Origin: Chryseosolibacter sp964563295
GTDB taxonomy: Bacteria; Bacteroidota; Bacteroidia; Cytophagales; Cyclobacteriaceae
Direction: 5' to 3'
NCBI GenBank assembly: GCA_964563295.1
Contig: CAZLWX010000007.1
Location: forward strand, 1-60,325
DNA: 60,325 bases
The translations under genes were made by a program, and so were the position numbers. Under the pieces are notes generated by a model, which did not search any database, was not told the DNA's origin, and saw only the letters and a program-made list of their open reading frames with translations. Shown here in pieces: positions 27,536 to 37,301 of this stretch. Every line of letters begins with the position of its first letter. The stretch's first letter is position 1.

Positions 27536-30500
27536 TCAATCGGCGGCGGTGGCGAGCAGGTCGCTGCGGACCCAGCCGGTGCGGCCTCCGGGGAGCGCCA
27601 CCTGAATCCAGCGTTCGCCGTTGACGATCTGCTCCCCGACCACCGTCATCGGCAGGCCCGCCGGGGCGCGGCTGAGGATGTCGTTGCTGGTGCCCGGCGC
27701 GGTCCGCACGTTGACCAGTTCCACCAGCGGTGTCACGTTGCCGCCACTCGTCGGGGACGTGACCGGCGCCGGCGCGGTCTCGAACAGTGACTCCGGCCCG
27801 GTGTAGTTGATGTCCTGGATTTGCCGTCGTTCGCGCCGCTGCTCGGCCTCGTACTCGGCCAGGTCGATCTCCCGCCACCGCTCGAACGACGGGTCATCCT
27901 GCGTCACGCCCCAGGCGATGTACTCCCCCGCGCCGCCGGAAGGGAACACGAAGCCGAACTCATCCTCGATCAGGTTGTAGGTGTCGCGGTCGAGCCGGAC
28001 CGAGGTGTCACCGGCGGCGCGCTGCATGTAGAGCGCGTCCAGCCCGCCGGAGGGGTCGAGTTCGTTCAGGCGGGCGCGAATCCGGGCCACCGTTTCCAGG
28101 TCGCCCTTGACGTCCGTGACGTAGTCGGAGTCGCCGCCGAACTGCGCGTCCTCGTCCGCCTTGCGGGCCTGGAACGAGGCGTCGAGGTCGGAGATGATCT
28201 GGCCGTCCTTGCCGACGATCTGCCCCGCCCCGGTCAGGTCGTTGTACATGCCGTGGGCGCCGGACGGCTGGCCGATGATCGCCTGGTAGGCGTTGTAACT
28301 GGTGGCGATGTTGCGGAAATCGTCGGAGTCGCGCGGGTATTGGCCCGAGAGGTCGAGCAGGAACTGGCGGTACGGCGCGTTGATCGCCGCCGTCTTGGTG
28401 ATGAAGGCGTCCACGCCACCGGGGAAATTCTCGGCGTGGTGGCGGAACTCTACGACCGGCGCGATCTCGGGGTGGTCTTCAAGGTACTGGTCGCGGGCGG
28501 CGAACTGCTCGCGCCGGGTGCCTTCCAGTCCGTTCCACCACAGCCAGTCGTCCGCGACTTGCTTGCGCTCCTCGTCGGTCATCGCCGCCAGCCGCTCGGG
28601 CGTATAGATCTCCTGCCCGATGCGGAACGTCTGTAAATCGTCACGCCCGTAGCGGATCGCGCTGTAGGCGTCGTTGGCGTGGCGGCCCTGGCTGCTGCCG
28701 GCGTTCTTGTAGCCGTCCACCAGCGTGTCGAAGGCGATGGACTCCGGCGTGCCGTACATCACGGACCGCTGGGCGCCCTGGCCGTCGGTCTTGGGATCGG
28801 CCAGTTCGTTCTGCTTCTGGGACGTGGTCAGCACGTTGAACGGGGTCGCCTTGCTGACGACGGCGTTGACCACGGTATCGACCCCGGTCTGCAACCAGTC
28901 CGGCAGGTTGTGGCCGTCGAGGACGGTGATGCCGGGGCCACGGCTGTAGGTGTCGAGCGCCTGCTGGTACTCGGGGCTGGACGGGTCGGTCATCGCCTCC
29001 GCCGCCCGGTCCGCCACCTGCTCCTCGGTCATAGTCGGGTTCAGTTGCTGGGTCGCTTCCAGGAGGAAGGCGTTGAAGCGGACCGCGGTGCTGCCGTCGG
29101 GGTTGCGGGGCAACACCTCGCTCGTGCCGGGCAGTTTGCCGCTGCCAAGTTGGGCGATGGCGTTGTTGACCACCGTGGACAGGTCATTCATCGGGAAGCG
29201 TTCGGGGCTGCCCTCATCATCGGTCGTCACCCACGGCAACGTGATGCCAATGGAGCTGGCGAGGTTGGTGGTGTCATTGAACAACCGTTCCGCCCAGCGG
29301 GTGCCGAAGTCGGGGTTGCTGCGGGTGTCGGTGCCGAACGAGCCGGAGTTGCGCAGCGCCGCTTCGATGATCGGAGAGAGCATCGCGTTGCGCGGGATGT
29401 CGGCCAGCAGGTCGAGGATCGGGTTGCCGGTGTCGGCCCCGAACTCCTGGTACTCGCCCAACGCCGTGAGATCGCGGTCCTTCTTGACGTCGCCGTAGAA
29501 GGCGTCACGGCCACTGAGCAGGGTGCCGATCAGGGCGGTGGGGTCGAGGAAGATGGCGGCGCCGGCGGGGCTGTTCCAGACATTGATCATCCCCTTCAGG
29601 AAGTCGGGGTAGTTGTACTTCTCGGCCTCGCGCTCCAGCCCTTCCATCAGGTTGAAGTAGGCGGCGGCCACGTACGGCTTCTTCAGCGCCTCGGTGACGT
29701 AGAGCTTGCTGGCGCGTGAGGTCCAGTAGTGGAACATGAAGAAGCGGCGGATCGCCTCGTCCGCCTTGGTCGCGTTGAAACTGAACGCCACCCGGTTGAC
29801 CTCGGCCTTCGCCGCCTTGTCGAGCGAGCGGACCGCGTTCAGCCAGTCGCGGCCCATCCGTTCCGCGAAGTTCCGCAACTCCGTCTCGTTGAGGGGGCTT
29901 GGCCCGGCGGCGTCGATCAGCGCCTTGCGCACGTCGAAGGCGCTGAAGCGGTCGCCCTTGGCGGCCCGCAGCGTGTCGAACGCCTGCTGGACGCGGGCCT
30001 CGTCGAGCGGGAGCAGGGGGCCACCGGCGGCGCGGGAGCGGGCCAGGGTGTCGGTGGCGTGGCGGCGCAGCTCGCGGGCGGCGAGGGCTGCGCCCGGCTC
30101 GAAGGTGTCGCGCCACAGCGCCTCGCGGATCATGGTGTCGAAGACGTTGGCGAAGTCACGGGCCTGGTCGAAGCCCGCCTTGGAAAGTGCCTTCTTCCAG
30201 CCGGAGTCGCCAAAGACCGACTTCATCCGGCCCAACTCGTCCTTGTTGACGTCCCGGATCGTGGCGGAGGGGGCCAGCCCCATCGCAGAGCGGGTCTCGT
30301 CCACCCACGACTGCACGTTGGGTTGAGTCTGCCGCTCCTTCAACCGCCGCCACTGTGGGGTGCGGAAGTAGTCCTGGAGGGCGGATGGCCTGGCGATACC
30401 GAGCGAGATGGCGTTGCCGATGGCGTTCATCATCACGTAGGCGGGGCCGCGCGTCGGGTTGTAGAGCTGCATGGCGCGGCGGACGCCGAGGTAACCGTCA

Positions 30501-33500
30501 TACGCCTTCAGCGCCTTGCCGGCCAGCCCCTTGCCGTAGACGTCGAGATCGTTGAGTTTGCCGGCCAGGTTGCGGGCGCCGGAGGAAATCTCCTCCTCCC
30601 GTCGCAGGAGCTGGCCGACGAAGCGATCGGCCTCGGCGTCGGTCATCGTGCCGTAGGACGGCACGTCGGCGTCCTCCAGTCGGAACTTGCGCTCCAGCGC
30701 GTCAAGCTGGGCCTGCTCGGCCGGGGTGAGACCGCCGCCGGCGAGCGACTTCCGCCGCACCAGGCCGCGCAGGGCATCGACGTCGTCCTGGTACTCGGCC
30801 AGCACGTCGCCCACCTCGCGGCCCGCGTTCCGCCCCTGTTTCAAGACGCGGGACAGTTCCTTGTCCTGATCCTCGTCGATGTAGGTACCCCACTTCGAGG
30901 AGTAGGTGTTGCGGTTGGGCGTGGACGTAATGTCGGCATCGGCCACCTGTTCGGCGGTCTGGCGGACCGCGCCGGGGCGCTGCCCCCGCTCGAAGAACTC
31001 GGTGGCGATGTCTTTGGGGTCGCGCTGCGTGATGCCGAGGACGCGGGCGCTGCGGCCAGTGCGGAGCGTTTCCGCCTGGGCTTCGTCCGTGGCTTCCTTG
31101 CGGAGCGCTGCCTTCTGGCGGGCAGTCAGGCTCCTGCGGACGCGGTCAGCGTTCTCCCCGGCGGCGACGCGCTTGACCAACTCTTGCTGCCCGGGGAACA
31201 TGCCGGCCTCGGTCCGCACGTTGCGGTTCCACCGGGCCTGGGTGGCCGTGGGATCGTTCTTGTATTGCGCCGCTTCCAGCCGGAGCCAGGCGTCAAACGC
31301 CTTGCCGTCATCCGGCCTGCGGGACATGACGCCATTCTCGAACATGGCGCCGCGCCAGGCCCGGTTATCGGCCTGATCCCACTCAGCGGCCGACAGGATC
31401 ATCTGCCGGCTGTAGTCGGTCTCCAAATCCTGGGTGGTGACGTCACGCCGGCCACCCTGCCCGTCGGGGATTTGATGCTTCTGCCCATAGCCAGGCCGGC
31501 GGGGCGCGGCGTCGGAGGCGGCGCTAGAGGGCTGGTAGCCGCTGGTGGGGGGCTGGGCCGTTTCCGGGGGCGTCGGGGCGCGTCCGTTCGTGCTGGGGGC
31601 TGGAACGGCCTCAGGTGGTGCTTCCGGCAGGTCCACCGGTTGCCCGGTCTCGGCGGCACGGCGCAGGCGGGCAATCTCGGCGGCGTCCTCCCGCAACGGG
31701 CTGGACGGCGTACCCACCCGGCTTTGTGGCGGCGCGGGCAGGGTGCCGGCCTCCGGCTCCGGCAGGTTGGTCATGTTATCGGCGGCGCGGGCTGGTTGCT
31801 GATCCGGTGCCGCCTGCCGGAGCCGCGCCACTTCATCCGGCGACTCGGCCAGGGGCGCGGTAATGCCGTCGGCATCGACCGGGGCCGGTTGCTGCGTGGC
31901 GCGACGTGGTTCCGGCAGGGGACTGCCGGACATGGGCGGTTCGTTTGGTCGTCGGTCATCCAGGGGTCGTCGGACATCGGCAAGGTCTTGTGCTTGCCGG
32001 ATGGCGCCGTCAGCATCAGGAGATGTCAGGCCTGTTGGTTCGCTTCCGCGGCGGTTGAATTGGTCCCGGGTGAACCGGTAGACCTCCCACGATCCATCGT
32101 CGTTCTGATAAATCTCATACCGGTCGTTCGGGTTATGCGGAGATGTGACCCGGTAGCGTGTGTTGGGGCCACGCTCTGATGGCCACGGTCCTTCTACCGG
32201 AATGTCGTCACGTCGGGGCACGTCCTGTGTGATGCCGGGGGTGCGCTGGAGAGTCGGGGTACCGGCCATTTCGTCCCGCGCCCGGACTCCGCGACGAACC
32301 GCCTCACCCGGCGTCGGGTAGGAGCCGAGGTGGGTCTGTCGCCCCTGCTGGTCCACGTGGACCGCCGCGTAGTCCGCAGACCCGGGCCGTCCCGGGATGC
32401 CACGGGACCGTTCAATGACGACCACTTCCTCAGTGATCGGAAGCATCCTGACCGGGGAGCCGGCGGGCTGATGCCACGTGGTCGGGTCGGGGTTGAACCC
32501 GCCGAGCGGATCAGTCGTCCGTGGTCGCAGGTTCGGATCGCCGGGGTCGGGTGCGCCGGGGGTGCGCTCCAGGACGCCAGGTTGCCCGGGCTGGGACACC
32601 GTGCGCCGGGCGCGTTCCTCCCGCACCAGGCGGGCGGCGTTGCCTGCCTGGGCCATCGCCCGGTCCGCGTTCCACGGGCCGTAGATGATCTGGTTGGTAT
32701 CCGGGTTCTCCAGCCAGTAGCGCCCGGTGTCGTCGCTGATCAGGTTGACGTCGTTGTTGACGTCGGGGATCGGTACCCGCATCGCGGAGCGCGGGTCAGG
32801 TATGTTGCTGGGCCGGCCGGCGCTGGGGCGGCGGCGGGTGCGCGGGTTGACCGTGACGCCGCCGATGGTGGGTCCGCCGGAGAGACCGGACGGTGCAACC
32901 GGGGCGGTGCCAATAGGGGCCGGTCCGGTGCCGGGTGCGCCCGTGCCACCGGGGCCGGGGGTTGGCGTCGTACCCGGTGCGGCACCAAATGCGGCACGGC
33001 GGGCGGCGGCGGCTTCCGCGCCGAGTTCCTGCGTCGTGTCGGCGGCGACCCGTTGCGCCGTTTCCTCGGAGGGGTCGAAGATGCCGGTAACACGGGGGGC
33101 GCTGCCGCTGCCGATCTTGTTCAGGCCGAGCGAGGTCAGGGTGTCGCCGCCCTCGGCCAGGGAAACCCCCACCCGCCCGGTGCGCTCCAGCGCCTCGCCG
33201 GCGGTCCGTTGCAGTACGCCGGCACCCGGCGCGGTCTTGATCGCGCGGCCGGTCGTTTCCACCACCGTCGCCGGGGTCTTGAATCCGGGGATCAGCACCG
33301 TGCGGTCGCTGAGGCCACGCGAGATCAGATCCTCCCCGAGGCCGGCCTGGTCACTGTAGGCAGCGACGACGGCGGCAGGGCCGGGCGGGATTTCCTCGAT
33401 CACCTCGCCGTGCTGGTCGCGGCGAACGTACCCTTCCTTGCCATACTTCTCGACCAGTTCGGGGTGCGCGTTCAACCAGGAGAGGTAGGGATTGAGGTCC

Positions 33501-34939
33501 ATCCGAACCCCGGTGGCGTTCTGCACGGCGGCCATGCCGGCGGTCAGTTTCTCGTCGATGCCGAGGGGGCCGGCGCCGGTCGTGGCGTAGCGGTCGCCGG
33601 TTTCCAGCAGATCGATGGCCTGCTGGGCGGTCCGCTCCATCATCGTCTGGTCATCGTTCCAGAGGACGTTCGCCACCCCGGTGACGAACTCGCCCAGGTT
33701 CTCGACGGTCGGCACCTGGTCCGCCGCGCCGATCAGGCTGCCCGCCTGGTAGACGCCGGACTGGCCCAAGGGCGAGACGCTGAGGCCGGTGTCGGCGGCG
33801 CGGAGGCCGGCTTGCAGCCGGGCGCGGCCCCGGGTGTAGACATCTTCAAGGCTGAACGGCGCGTTCTCGGTGATCGGCTGCGTCACCGTCTGCGGCAGGC
33901 GGTCCGACTCCCCGGTGACCCGCTGCCGCTCCACCTCGGCGGCGTAGGCACTCAGACCCTCACCGATCCGCTCCGCGCCCCAGCGGCCGGCGCGGCGGGC
34001 TTCATCCAGGGTGTAGTTGGCAAAGTCGTCTTTGGCCCGGCCGATGCTGCCGAGCAGGCCGCCGTCATCGGGGCCGGGCAGCGGCGTCTGTGCGGCGAGT
34101 TGGGGGTTCCACGCCAGCGGGTTCATCGTCACCGGCTGGCCCAGGGCGTTGGGGCCGCCCCGGCTCTGATCGGTGGAGTAGACATTCTGGAGAGCGTACT
34201 GGTTCGCCTCGTACTGCGCCGTGGTCTCCGGCTCCGGGTAGAGGCCCGTGTTCGGGTCTTGCCGCTGGGGCGCCTGGTCTTCCAGCGCGTCGGCGCGGGC
34301 ACGCAGCAGATCGGTGTCGTCAATCCGCTTGGCGTCGAGCGCCCGCTGGTAGGCGTTGCGCTCGGGCGTGACGTCCACCGGCGGGGCGTCCGCCGGCGGG
34401 TTCAGCCAGGCGTTCGCCGGGTTGGCGGTGGTGTACGGGCGCTGCCCGCCGAAGAGGGCGCCGAGCGCGTTCTGGCCGGGCGGCAGTTGCGTCTTGGGAT
34501 CATACGGCTCGACCGGGCGTGGCTCGAAGCCGGCGGTCTGATCGAGCGTGCCGCCGGGGTCGAGGTAGGGGCCACTCTGCTCCTGGTGCGTCTGGAGCGC
34601 CGGGTCCGCCGGGGCCGGGGATGCCGCCGGTGCCTGTGCTGACCATGCCTCCTCGGAGGTGTACGTCTCACCGGTGGCGGGGCCGGTTGAGTAGGCGTCG
34701 CCGGTGTGATACGGATCGGTCGATTGCGGCTCATACTGCGGTGCCGGTGGCGTGTATTCGTCGTCAGGCTCCGGTTGGTACGTCGGGTCGGGCGCGGCGT
34801 ACGTGTCAGCCCCGCCGTAGGACGAGTAGTCGGTGCCATACGAGGAGCCATAGGACGACTCCATGTAGCGCCGACTCTCTTCCTCGGCGTACTCCTCGAA
34901 CGACATCGGTTGGCGGTATGAGCTGTACGGGCTGACCAT
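27536..34939 (-). CDS. Giant virion protein, 2467 aa, with C-terminal SH3
   Basis: The first ~320 residues and residues ~640 to ~1180 are low-complexity Pro/Gln/Asp/Gly-rich and probably disordered (SSYGSSYGTDYSSYGGADTY; TPTPGPGGTGAPGTGPAPIG). Residues ~1180 to ~1950 are helical with hydrophobic patches (GPAYVMMNAIGNAISLGIA). The last ~70 residues are a bacterial SH3-like domain (VNVRTAPGTSNDILSRAPAG). No enzymatic motif was found. In podovirus-like genomes without a tape measure, such long late proteins are internal virion/ejection proteins. It is one uninterrupted frame, about 15% of the genome. Confidence 0.6.
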   Translation of the reverse strand: MVSPYSSYRQPMSFEEYAEEESRRYMESSYGSSYGTDYSSYGGADTYAAPDPTYQPEPDDEYTPPAPQYEPQSTDPYHTGDAYSTGPATGETYTSEEAWSAQAPAASPAPADPALQTHQEQSGPYLDPGGTLDQTAGFEPRPVEPYDPKTQLPPGQNALGALFGGQRPYTTANPANAWLNPPADAPPVDVTPERNAYQRALDAKRIDDTDLLRARADALEDQAPQRQDPNTGLYPEPETTAQYEANQYALQNVYSTDQSRGGPNALGQPVTMNPLAWNPQLAAQTPLPGPDDGGLLGSIGRAKDDFANYTLDEARRAGRWGAERIGEGLSAYAAEVERQRVTGESDRLPQTVTQPITENAPFSLEDVYTRGRARLQAGLRAADTGLSVSPLGQSGVYQAGSLIGAADQVPTVENLGEFVTGVANVLWNDDQTMMERTAQQAIDLLETGDRYATTGAGPLGIDEKLTAGMAAVQNATGVRMDLNPYLSWLNAHPELVEKYGKEGYVRRDQHGEVIEEIPPGPAAVVAAYSDQAGLGEDLISRGLSDRTVLIPGFKTPATVVETTGRAIKTAPGAGVLQRTAGEALERTGRVGVSLAEGGDTLTSLGLNKIGSGSAPRVTGIFDPSEETAQRVAADTTQELGAEAAAARRAAFGAAPGTTPTPGPGGTGAPGTGPAPIGTAPVAPSGLSGGPTIGGVTVNPRTRRRPSAGRPSNIPDPRSAMRVPIPDVNNDVNLISDDTGRYWLENPDTNQIIYGPWNADRAMAQAGNAARLVREERARRTVSQPGQPGVLERTPGAPDPGDPNLRPRTTDPLGGFNPDPTTWHQPAGSPVRMLPITEEVVVIERSRGIPGRPGSADYAAVHVDQQGRQTHLGSYPTPGEAVRRGVRARDEMAGTPTLQRTPGITQDVPRRDDIPVEGPWPSERGPNTRYRVTSPHNPNDRYEIYQNDDGSWEVYRFTRDQFNRRGSEPTGLTSPDADGAIRQAQDLADVRRPLDDRRPNEPPMSGSPLPEPRRATQQPAPVDADGITAPLAESPDEVARLRQAAPDQQPARAADNMTNLPEPEAGTLPAPPQSRVGTPSSPLREDAAEIARLRRAAETGQPVDLPEAPPEAVPAPSTNGRAPTPPETAQPPTSGYQPSSAASDAAPRRPGYGQKHQIPDGQGGRRDVTTQDLETDYSRQMILSAAEWDQADNRAWRGAMFENGVMSRRPDDGKAFDAWLRLEAAQYKNDPTATQARWNRNVRTEAGMFPGQQELVKRVAAGENADRVRRSLTARQKAALRKEATDEAQAETLRTGRSARVLGITQRDPKDIATEFFERGQRPGAVRQTAEQVADADITSTPNRNTYSSKWGTYIDEDQDKELSRVLKQGRNAGREVGDVLAEYQDDVDALRGLVRRKSLAGGGLTPAEQAQLDALERKFRLEDADVPSYGTMTDAEADRFVGQLLRREEEISSGARNLAGKLNDLDVYGKGLAGKALKAYDGYLGVRRAMQLYNPTRGPAYVMMNAIGNAISLGIARPSALQDYFRTPQWRRLKERQTQPNVQSWVDETRSAMGLAPSATIRDVNKDELGRMKSVFGDSGWKKALSKAGFDQARDFANVFDTMIREALWRDTFEPGAALAARELRRHATDTLARSRAAGGPLLPLDEARVQQAFDTLRAAKGDRFSAFDVRKALIDAAGPSPLNETELRNFAERMGRDWLNAVRSLDKAAKAEVNRVAFSFNATKADEAIRRFFMFHYWTSRASKLYVTEALKKPYVAAAYFNLMEGLEREAEKYNYPDFLKGMINVWNSPAGAAIFLDPTALIGTLLSGRDAFYGDVKKDRDLTALGEYQEFGADTGNPILDLLADIPRNAMLSPIIEAALRNSGSFGTDTRSNPDFGTRWAERLFNDTTNLASSIGITLPWVTTDDEGSPERFPMNDLSTVVNNAIAQLGSGKLPGTSEVLPRNPDGSTAVRFNAFLLEATQQLNPTMTEEQVADRAAEAMTDPSSPEYQQALDTYSRGPGITVLDGHNLPDWLQTGVDTVVNAVVSKATPFNVLTTSQKQNELADPKTDGQGAQRSVMYGTPESIAFDTLVDGYKNAGSSQGRHANDAYSAIRYGRDDLQTFRIGQEIYTPERLAAMTDEERKQVADDWLWWNGLEGTRREQFAARDQYLEDHPEIAPVVEFRHHAENFPGGVDAFITKTAAINAPYRQFLLDLSGQYPRDSDDFRNIATSYNAYQAIIGQPSGAHGMYNDLTGAGQIVGKDGQIISDLDASFQARKADEDAQFGGDSDYVTDVKGDLETVARIRARLNELDPSGGLDALYMQRAAGDTSVRLDRDTYNLIEDEFGFVFPSGGAGEYIAWGVTQDDPSFERWREIDLAEYEAEQRRERRQIQDINYTGPESLFETAPAPVTSPTSGGNVTPLVELVNVRTAPGTSNDILSRAPAGLPMTVVGEQIVNGERWIQVALPGGRTGWVRSDLLATAAD

Positions 34940-34952
34940 GGGCGTCCTCTAG

Positions 34953-35279
34953 CTAGTAGCCGCCGGTGACGGTGGGCGGGAGCCAGGCGTCCTCCTCGGC
35001 GTAGGTGACGGGGTTCGCGATGTCCTCCTGCCACCCGGTCGGCGTGAAGTAGGTGTCGGCGTTGGTGGGGTCTCCCGGCAGTGCGCCGGGGATGCCGATC
35101 TCGGTCGGCGGTCCCCAGGCGGCGGTGACCGGGTCGGCATACATCGCCAGGGCGGCGGGGTCGGCCATCACCGCCGGCACCTGCGCCAGATCCTCGTTGT
35201 AGAACTCACCGGGGTCGGGGGAGAAGTCCGCCCCGGCCAGTTCCGCCAGGTAATCGACCGGCATCAACAAGCCCGCCAT
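34953..35279 (-). CDS. Small acidic late protein, 108 aa
   Basis: MAGLLMPVDYLAELAGADFS and a Pro/Asp/Thr-rich remainder ending TGGY. No domain. Similar in composition to the N-terminus of the giant protein immediately downstream, so possibly a partner virion protein. Confidence 0.5.
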   Translation of the reverse strand: MAGLLMPVDYLAELAGADFSPDPGEFYNEDLAQVPAVMADPAALAMYADPVTAAWGPPTEIGIPGALPGDPTNADTYFTPTGWQEDIANPVTYAEEDAWLPPTVTGGY

Positions 35280-35280
35280 G

Positions 35281-36042
35281 TCAGTACCCCCGGTGCTGGA
35301 TCATCAGTTCCTCGGCCCGGTTCGGCGGGCCGGGACGGACGTTGCTGGCGCGGCGGGTCGGCGCCGGCGTGGTAGGTGGCGGCTCGGTTGGCACCGGGCC
35401 ACGGTAGGTGCCGCCGGGGACGCCAGGCGCGGGCCGGGCCGGCAGGGTGGACGGGTCGAAGTCCGGGTAGCGGGACGCGGTCGCCTGCTGGTACGGCGTG
35501 AACATGCCGCCGCCGGCGCGGGGATGCAGCTCGAACGGCAGCCGGGGGTCACCGGCGGCACGGGCGTTGTGCAGCGCCTCCGACCACTGCGAGCGGATCG
35601 GCACCGGATCGGACGCCACGCCGTCACCCTCGGTGCCGCCGCTGGCGACGTCGCCCATCGGGTTTGGCGTGCCGAACGACTCGAACGGGATGATGGGAGC
35701 GGTGTCGCCAGTGGCCCCGAGGGGCGCGATGGTGCCTCCCGGCGGGCGGGCAATGCCGGTCTGGCCCTGGCGGGGCGGCAAGCCGGTGAGGTCGCTGCTG
35801 CTCATGGGACCGCCGCCCGGAGGGGCGAGACCCGCGACCGGGCGGGAGGTGGTCGGCGTTGGCGGCGTGGCACGTCCGGTCTGACCACGCGGGGCGAGGG
35901 GCGCCGCCTGACTGGAGCCGGGCGGCGTCATCATGGCGAACTCCGCGATCTCAGCCTGGGTTGGGGCCAGGATCGACGTGGACTGTCCCTGCGTGTTCGC
36001 CCGGTGCCAGGCGTCGATTTCGGCGTAGCGTTCTGGGGTCAC
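35281..36042 (-). CDS. Low-complexity virion protein, 253 aa
   Basis: The GTG at 36042 follows GGAGGAAGCACACT and overlaps the preceding stop. Short ordered start (TPERYAEIDAWHRANTQG), then a Pro/Gly/Thr/Arg-rich sequence throughout (PPGGGPMSSSDLTGLPPRQG). No family. Together with its neighbours it forms a cluster of disordered late proteins between portal and giant protein. Confidence 0.5.
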   Translation of the reverse strand: MTPERYAEIDAWHRANTQGQSTSILAPTQAEIAEFAMMTPPGSSQAAPLAPRGQTGRATPPTPTTSRPVAGLAPPGGGPMSSSDLTGLPPRQGQTGIARPPGGTIAPLGATGDTAPIIPFESFGTPNPMGDVASGGTEGDGVASDPVPIRSQWSEALHNARAAGDPRLPFELHPRAGGGMFTPYQQATASRYPDFDPSTLPARPAPGVPGGTYRGPVPTEPPPTTPAPTRRASNVRPGPPNRAEELMIQHRGY

Positions 36043-36266
36043 AGTGTGCTTCCTCCGTTTCCGTTCTTGTAGTAGTAGATCAGGGCGAGGGCAGCCTGAT
36101 ACCGGAGTGTGTCGTCGCCACACCGTTCCGCAATATCACGCAGAACGCTGAGTCCCAAATCCACGTCTGGGTAGTTGCCCAGTTCGCTGTCTTCCGAGGC
36201 ATTGAATCGCTGTACCCGATGAAGATCGGCGTCTTGAACGAAAATCTCATTGACGTCCTTACTCAT
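36039..36266 (-). CDS. Small helical late protein, 75 aa
   Basis: ATG at 36266 with AGGAGAAAAGGAAAC upstream. Acidic and helical (VDLGLSVLRDIAERCGDDTL) with a TPR-like or globin-like helix pair at the end (YQAALALIYYYKNG). No family. Confidence 0.5.
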   Translation of the reverse strand: MSKDVNEIFVQDADLHRVQRFNASEDSELGNYPDVDLGLSVLRDIAERCGDDTLRYQAALALIYYYKNGNGGSTL

Positions 36267-36290
36267 GGTTGTTTCCTTTTCTCCTGTTAT

Positions 36291-37289
36291 CTAAAAGACG
36301 GACCACCGAACTGGGCCGCCGCCGAAGGCTTGTGCGTCCTCGCCCCGCTGGGCGGCGGTCTGGGCGAGGAAGTTCCGAACGCGGTGGTCGTAGAGATTCC
36401 GGCCGCCGTCGAACGGGCCGGGGCTGGGCGTGGTCGCCGGCTGGTTCTGCTGCTTGCGGAACCGCTTGATGTCGGCCTGGAGGTCACGCCGGGCGGCCTT
36501 GCGCTTGTCCGGTTGCAGGTTTTGCAGGCGGTCGCGGCGACGCTCGAAGCCGCTGGGCAGATTGCCCCGGTTCTTGTTCCCGCCGCCGGTCGAGGTGCCG
36601 GTGTTGGGATTGGTCGTGCCGGTCGGCTGGCCGGTGTACGGGTTGGTGCCGGGGGTGGCGGGCGCGACCGGGCCGGTGCCGGCCGGGATGCCGGTCCCCA
36701 TCGGCGTGCCGGGGGTCGGCGATGGTGCGCCGTAGGTGTAGCGGTTGGGGCCGAACTCCTGCTCGTAGTAGTCCTGGATCGAGGTCCACTGCTGGTTCAT
36801 TGGCAGTTGCGTCTGGTACTCCTGGTGGTCGTTGGCGTACTGATCCCGCAGGAAGGCGGCGAACGGGGTCTCGGCCGTGATCGGCGCCCCCGCCTCCTCC
36901 AGCAGCCCCCAGTAGACCGTTTCCGGGTTCTGCTGGAAGTAGTTTTGCTGCTCCAGCGACTCATTGGTCATCGGCCCGGTCAGCGGCTTGGTTGGAGGCT
37001 GGTTCTGCTTTTGCTGCCAGGCGCGGCGGTCCTCGCGCAGGGAGCGACGGGCCTCCTTGCGTTTCTTCGGGTCGTCGATGGTGGCGAGGCGTTCCCGCCG
37101 CTTGGTGAAGCGGTCGGGCAGGCCGCGCTGGTTATCGCGCTTCCGGCCGCGCTGCAATTGCTTGCGGTCGCGTTCCCGCTGCCGCTGTTCCTCGCGCCGG
37201 GCGCGGGCTTCCTCCTCCGGCGTCGGGCTGGCCGACGTCGATCGGCGGTCCTCGCGGCGGTCTTCCCGGTCCTCACGATCTCGGGCCAT
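36291..37289 (-). CDS. Highly charged low-complexity virion protein, 332 aa
   Basis: An N-terminal 100-residue Arg/Asp/Glu-rich coiled segment (MARDREDREDRREDRRSTSA) is followed by a compact centre (PETVYWGLLEEAGAPITAET). A Pro/Gly/Thr linker and a second basic segment (FERRRDRLQNLQPDKRKAAR) close it. The two basic segments look like repeats of each other. Suits DNA or membrane contact inside the particle; unassigned. Confidence 0.5.
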   Translation of the reverse strand: MARDREDREDRREDRRSTSASPTPEEEARARREEQRQRERDRKQLQRGRKRDNQRGLPDRFTKRRERLATIDDPKKRKEARRSLREDRRAWQQKQNQPPTKPLTGPMTNESLEQQNYFQQNPETVYWGLLEEAGAPITAETPFAAFLRDQYANDHQEYQTQLPMNQQWTSIQDYYEQEFGPNRYTYGAPSPTPGTPMGTGIPAGTGPVAPATPGTNPYTGQPTGTTNPNTGTSTGGGNKNRGNLPSGFERRRDRLQNLQPDKRKAARRDLQADIKRFRKQQNQPATTPSPGPFDGGRNLYDHRVRNFLAQTAAQRGEDAQAFGGGPVRWSVF

Positions 37290-37301
37290 GCGTGCCCTCC
37301 T

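Noticed and set aside
29729..34642. Long + strand frames of 816 and 770 codons opposite the giant virion protein
   Set aside because: Shadows of the same kind, with Arg/Gly/Val-rich low-information sequence and no start signals.
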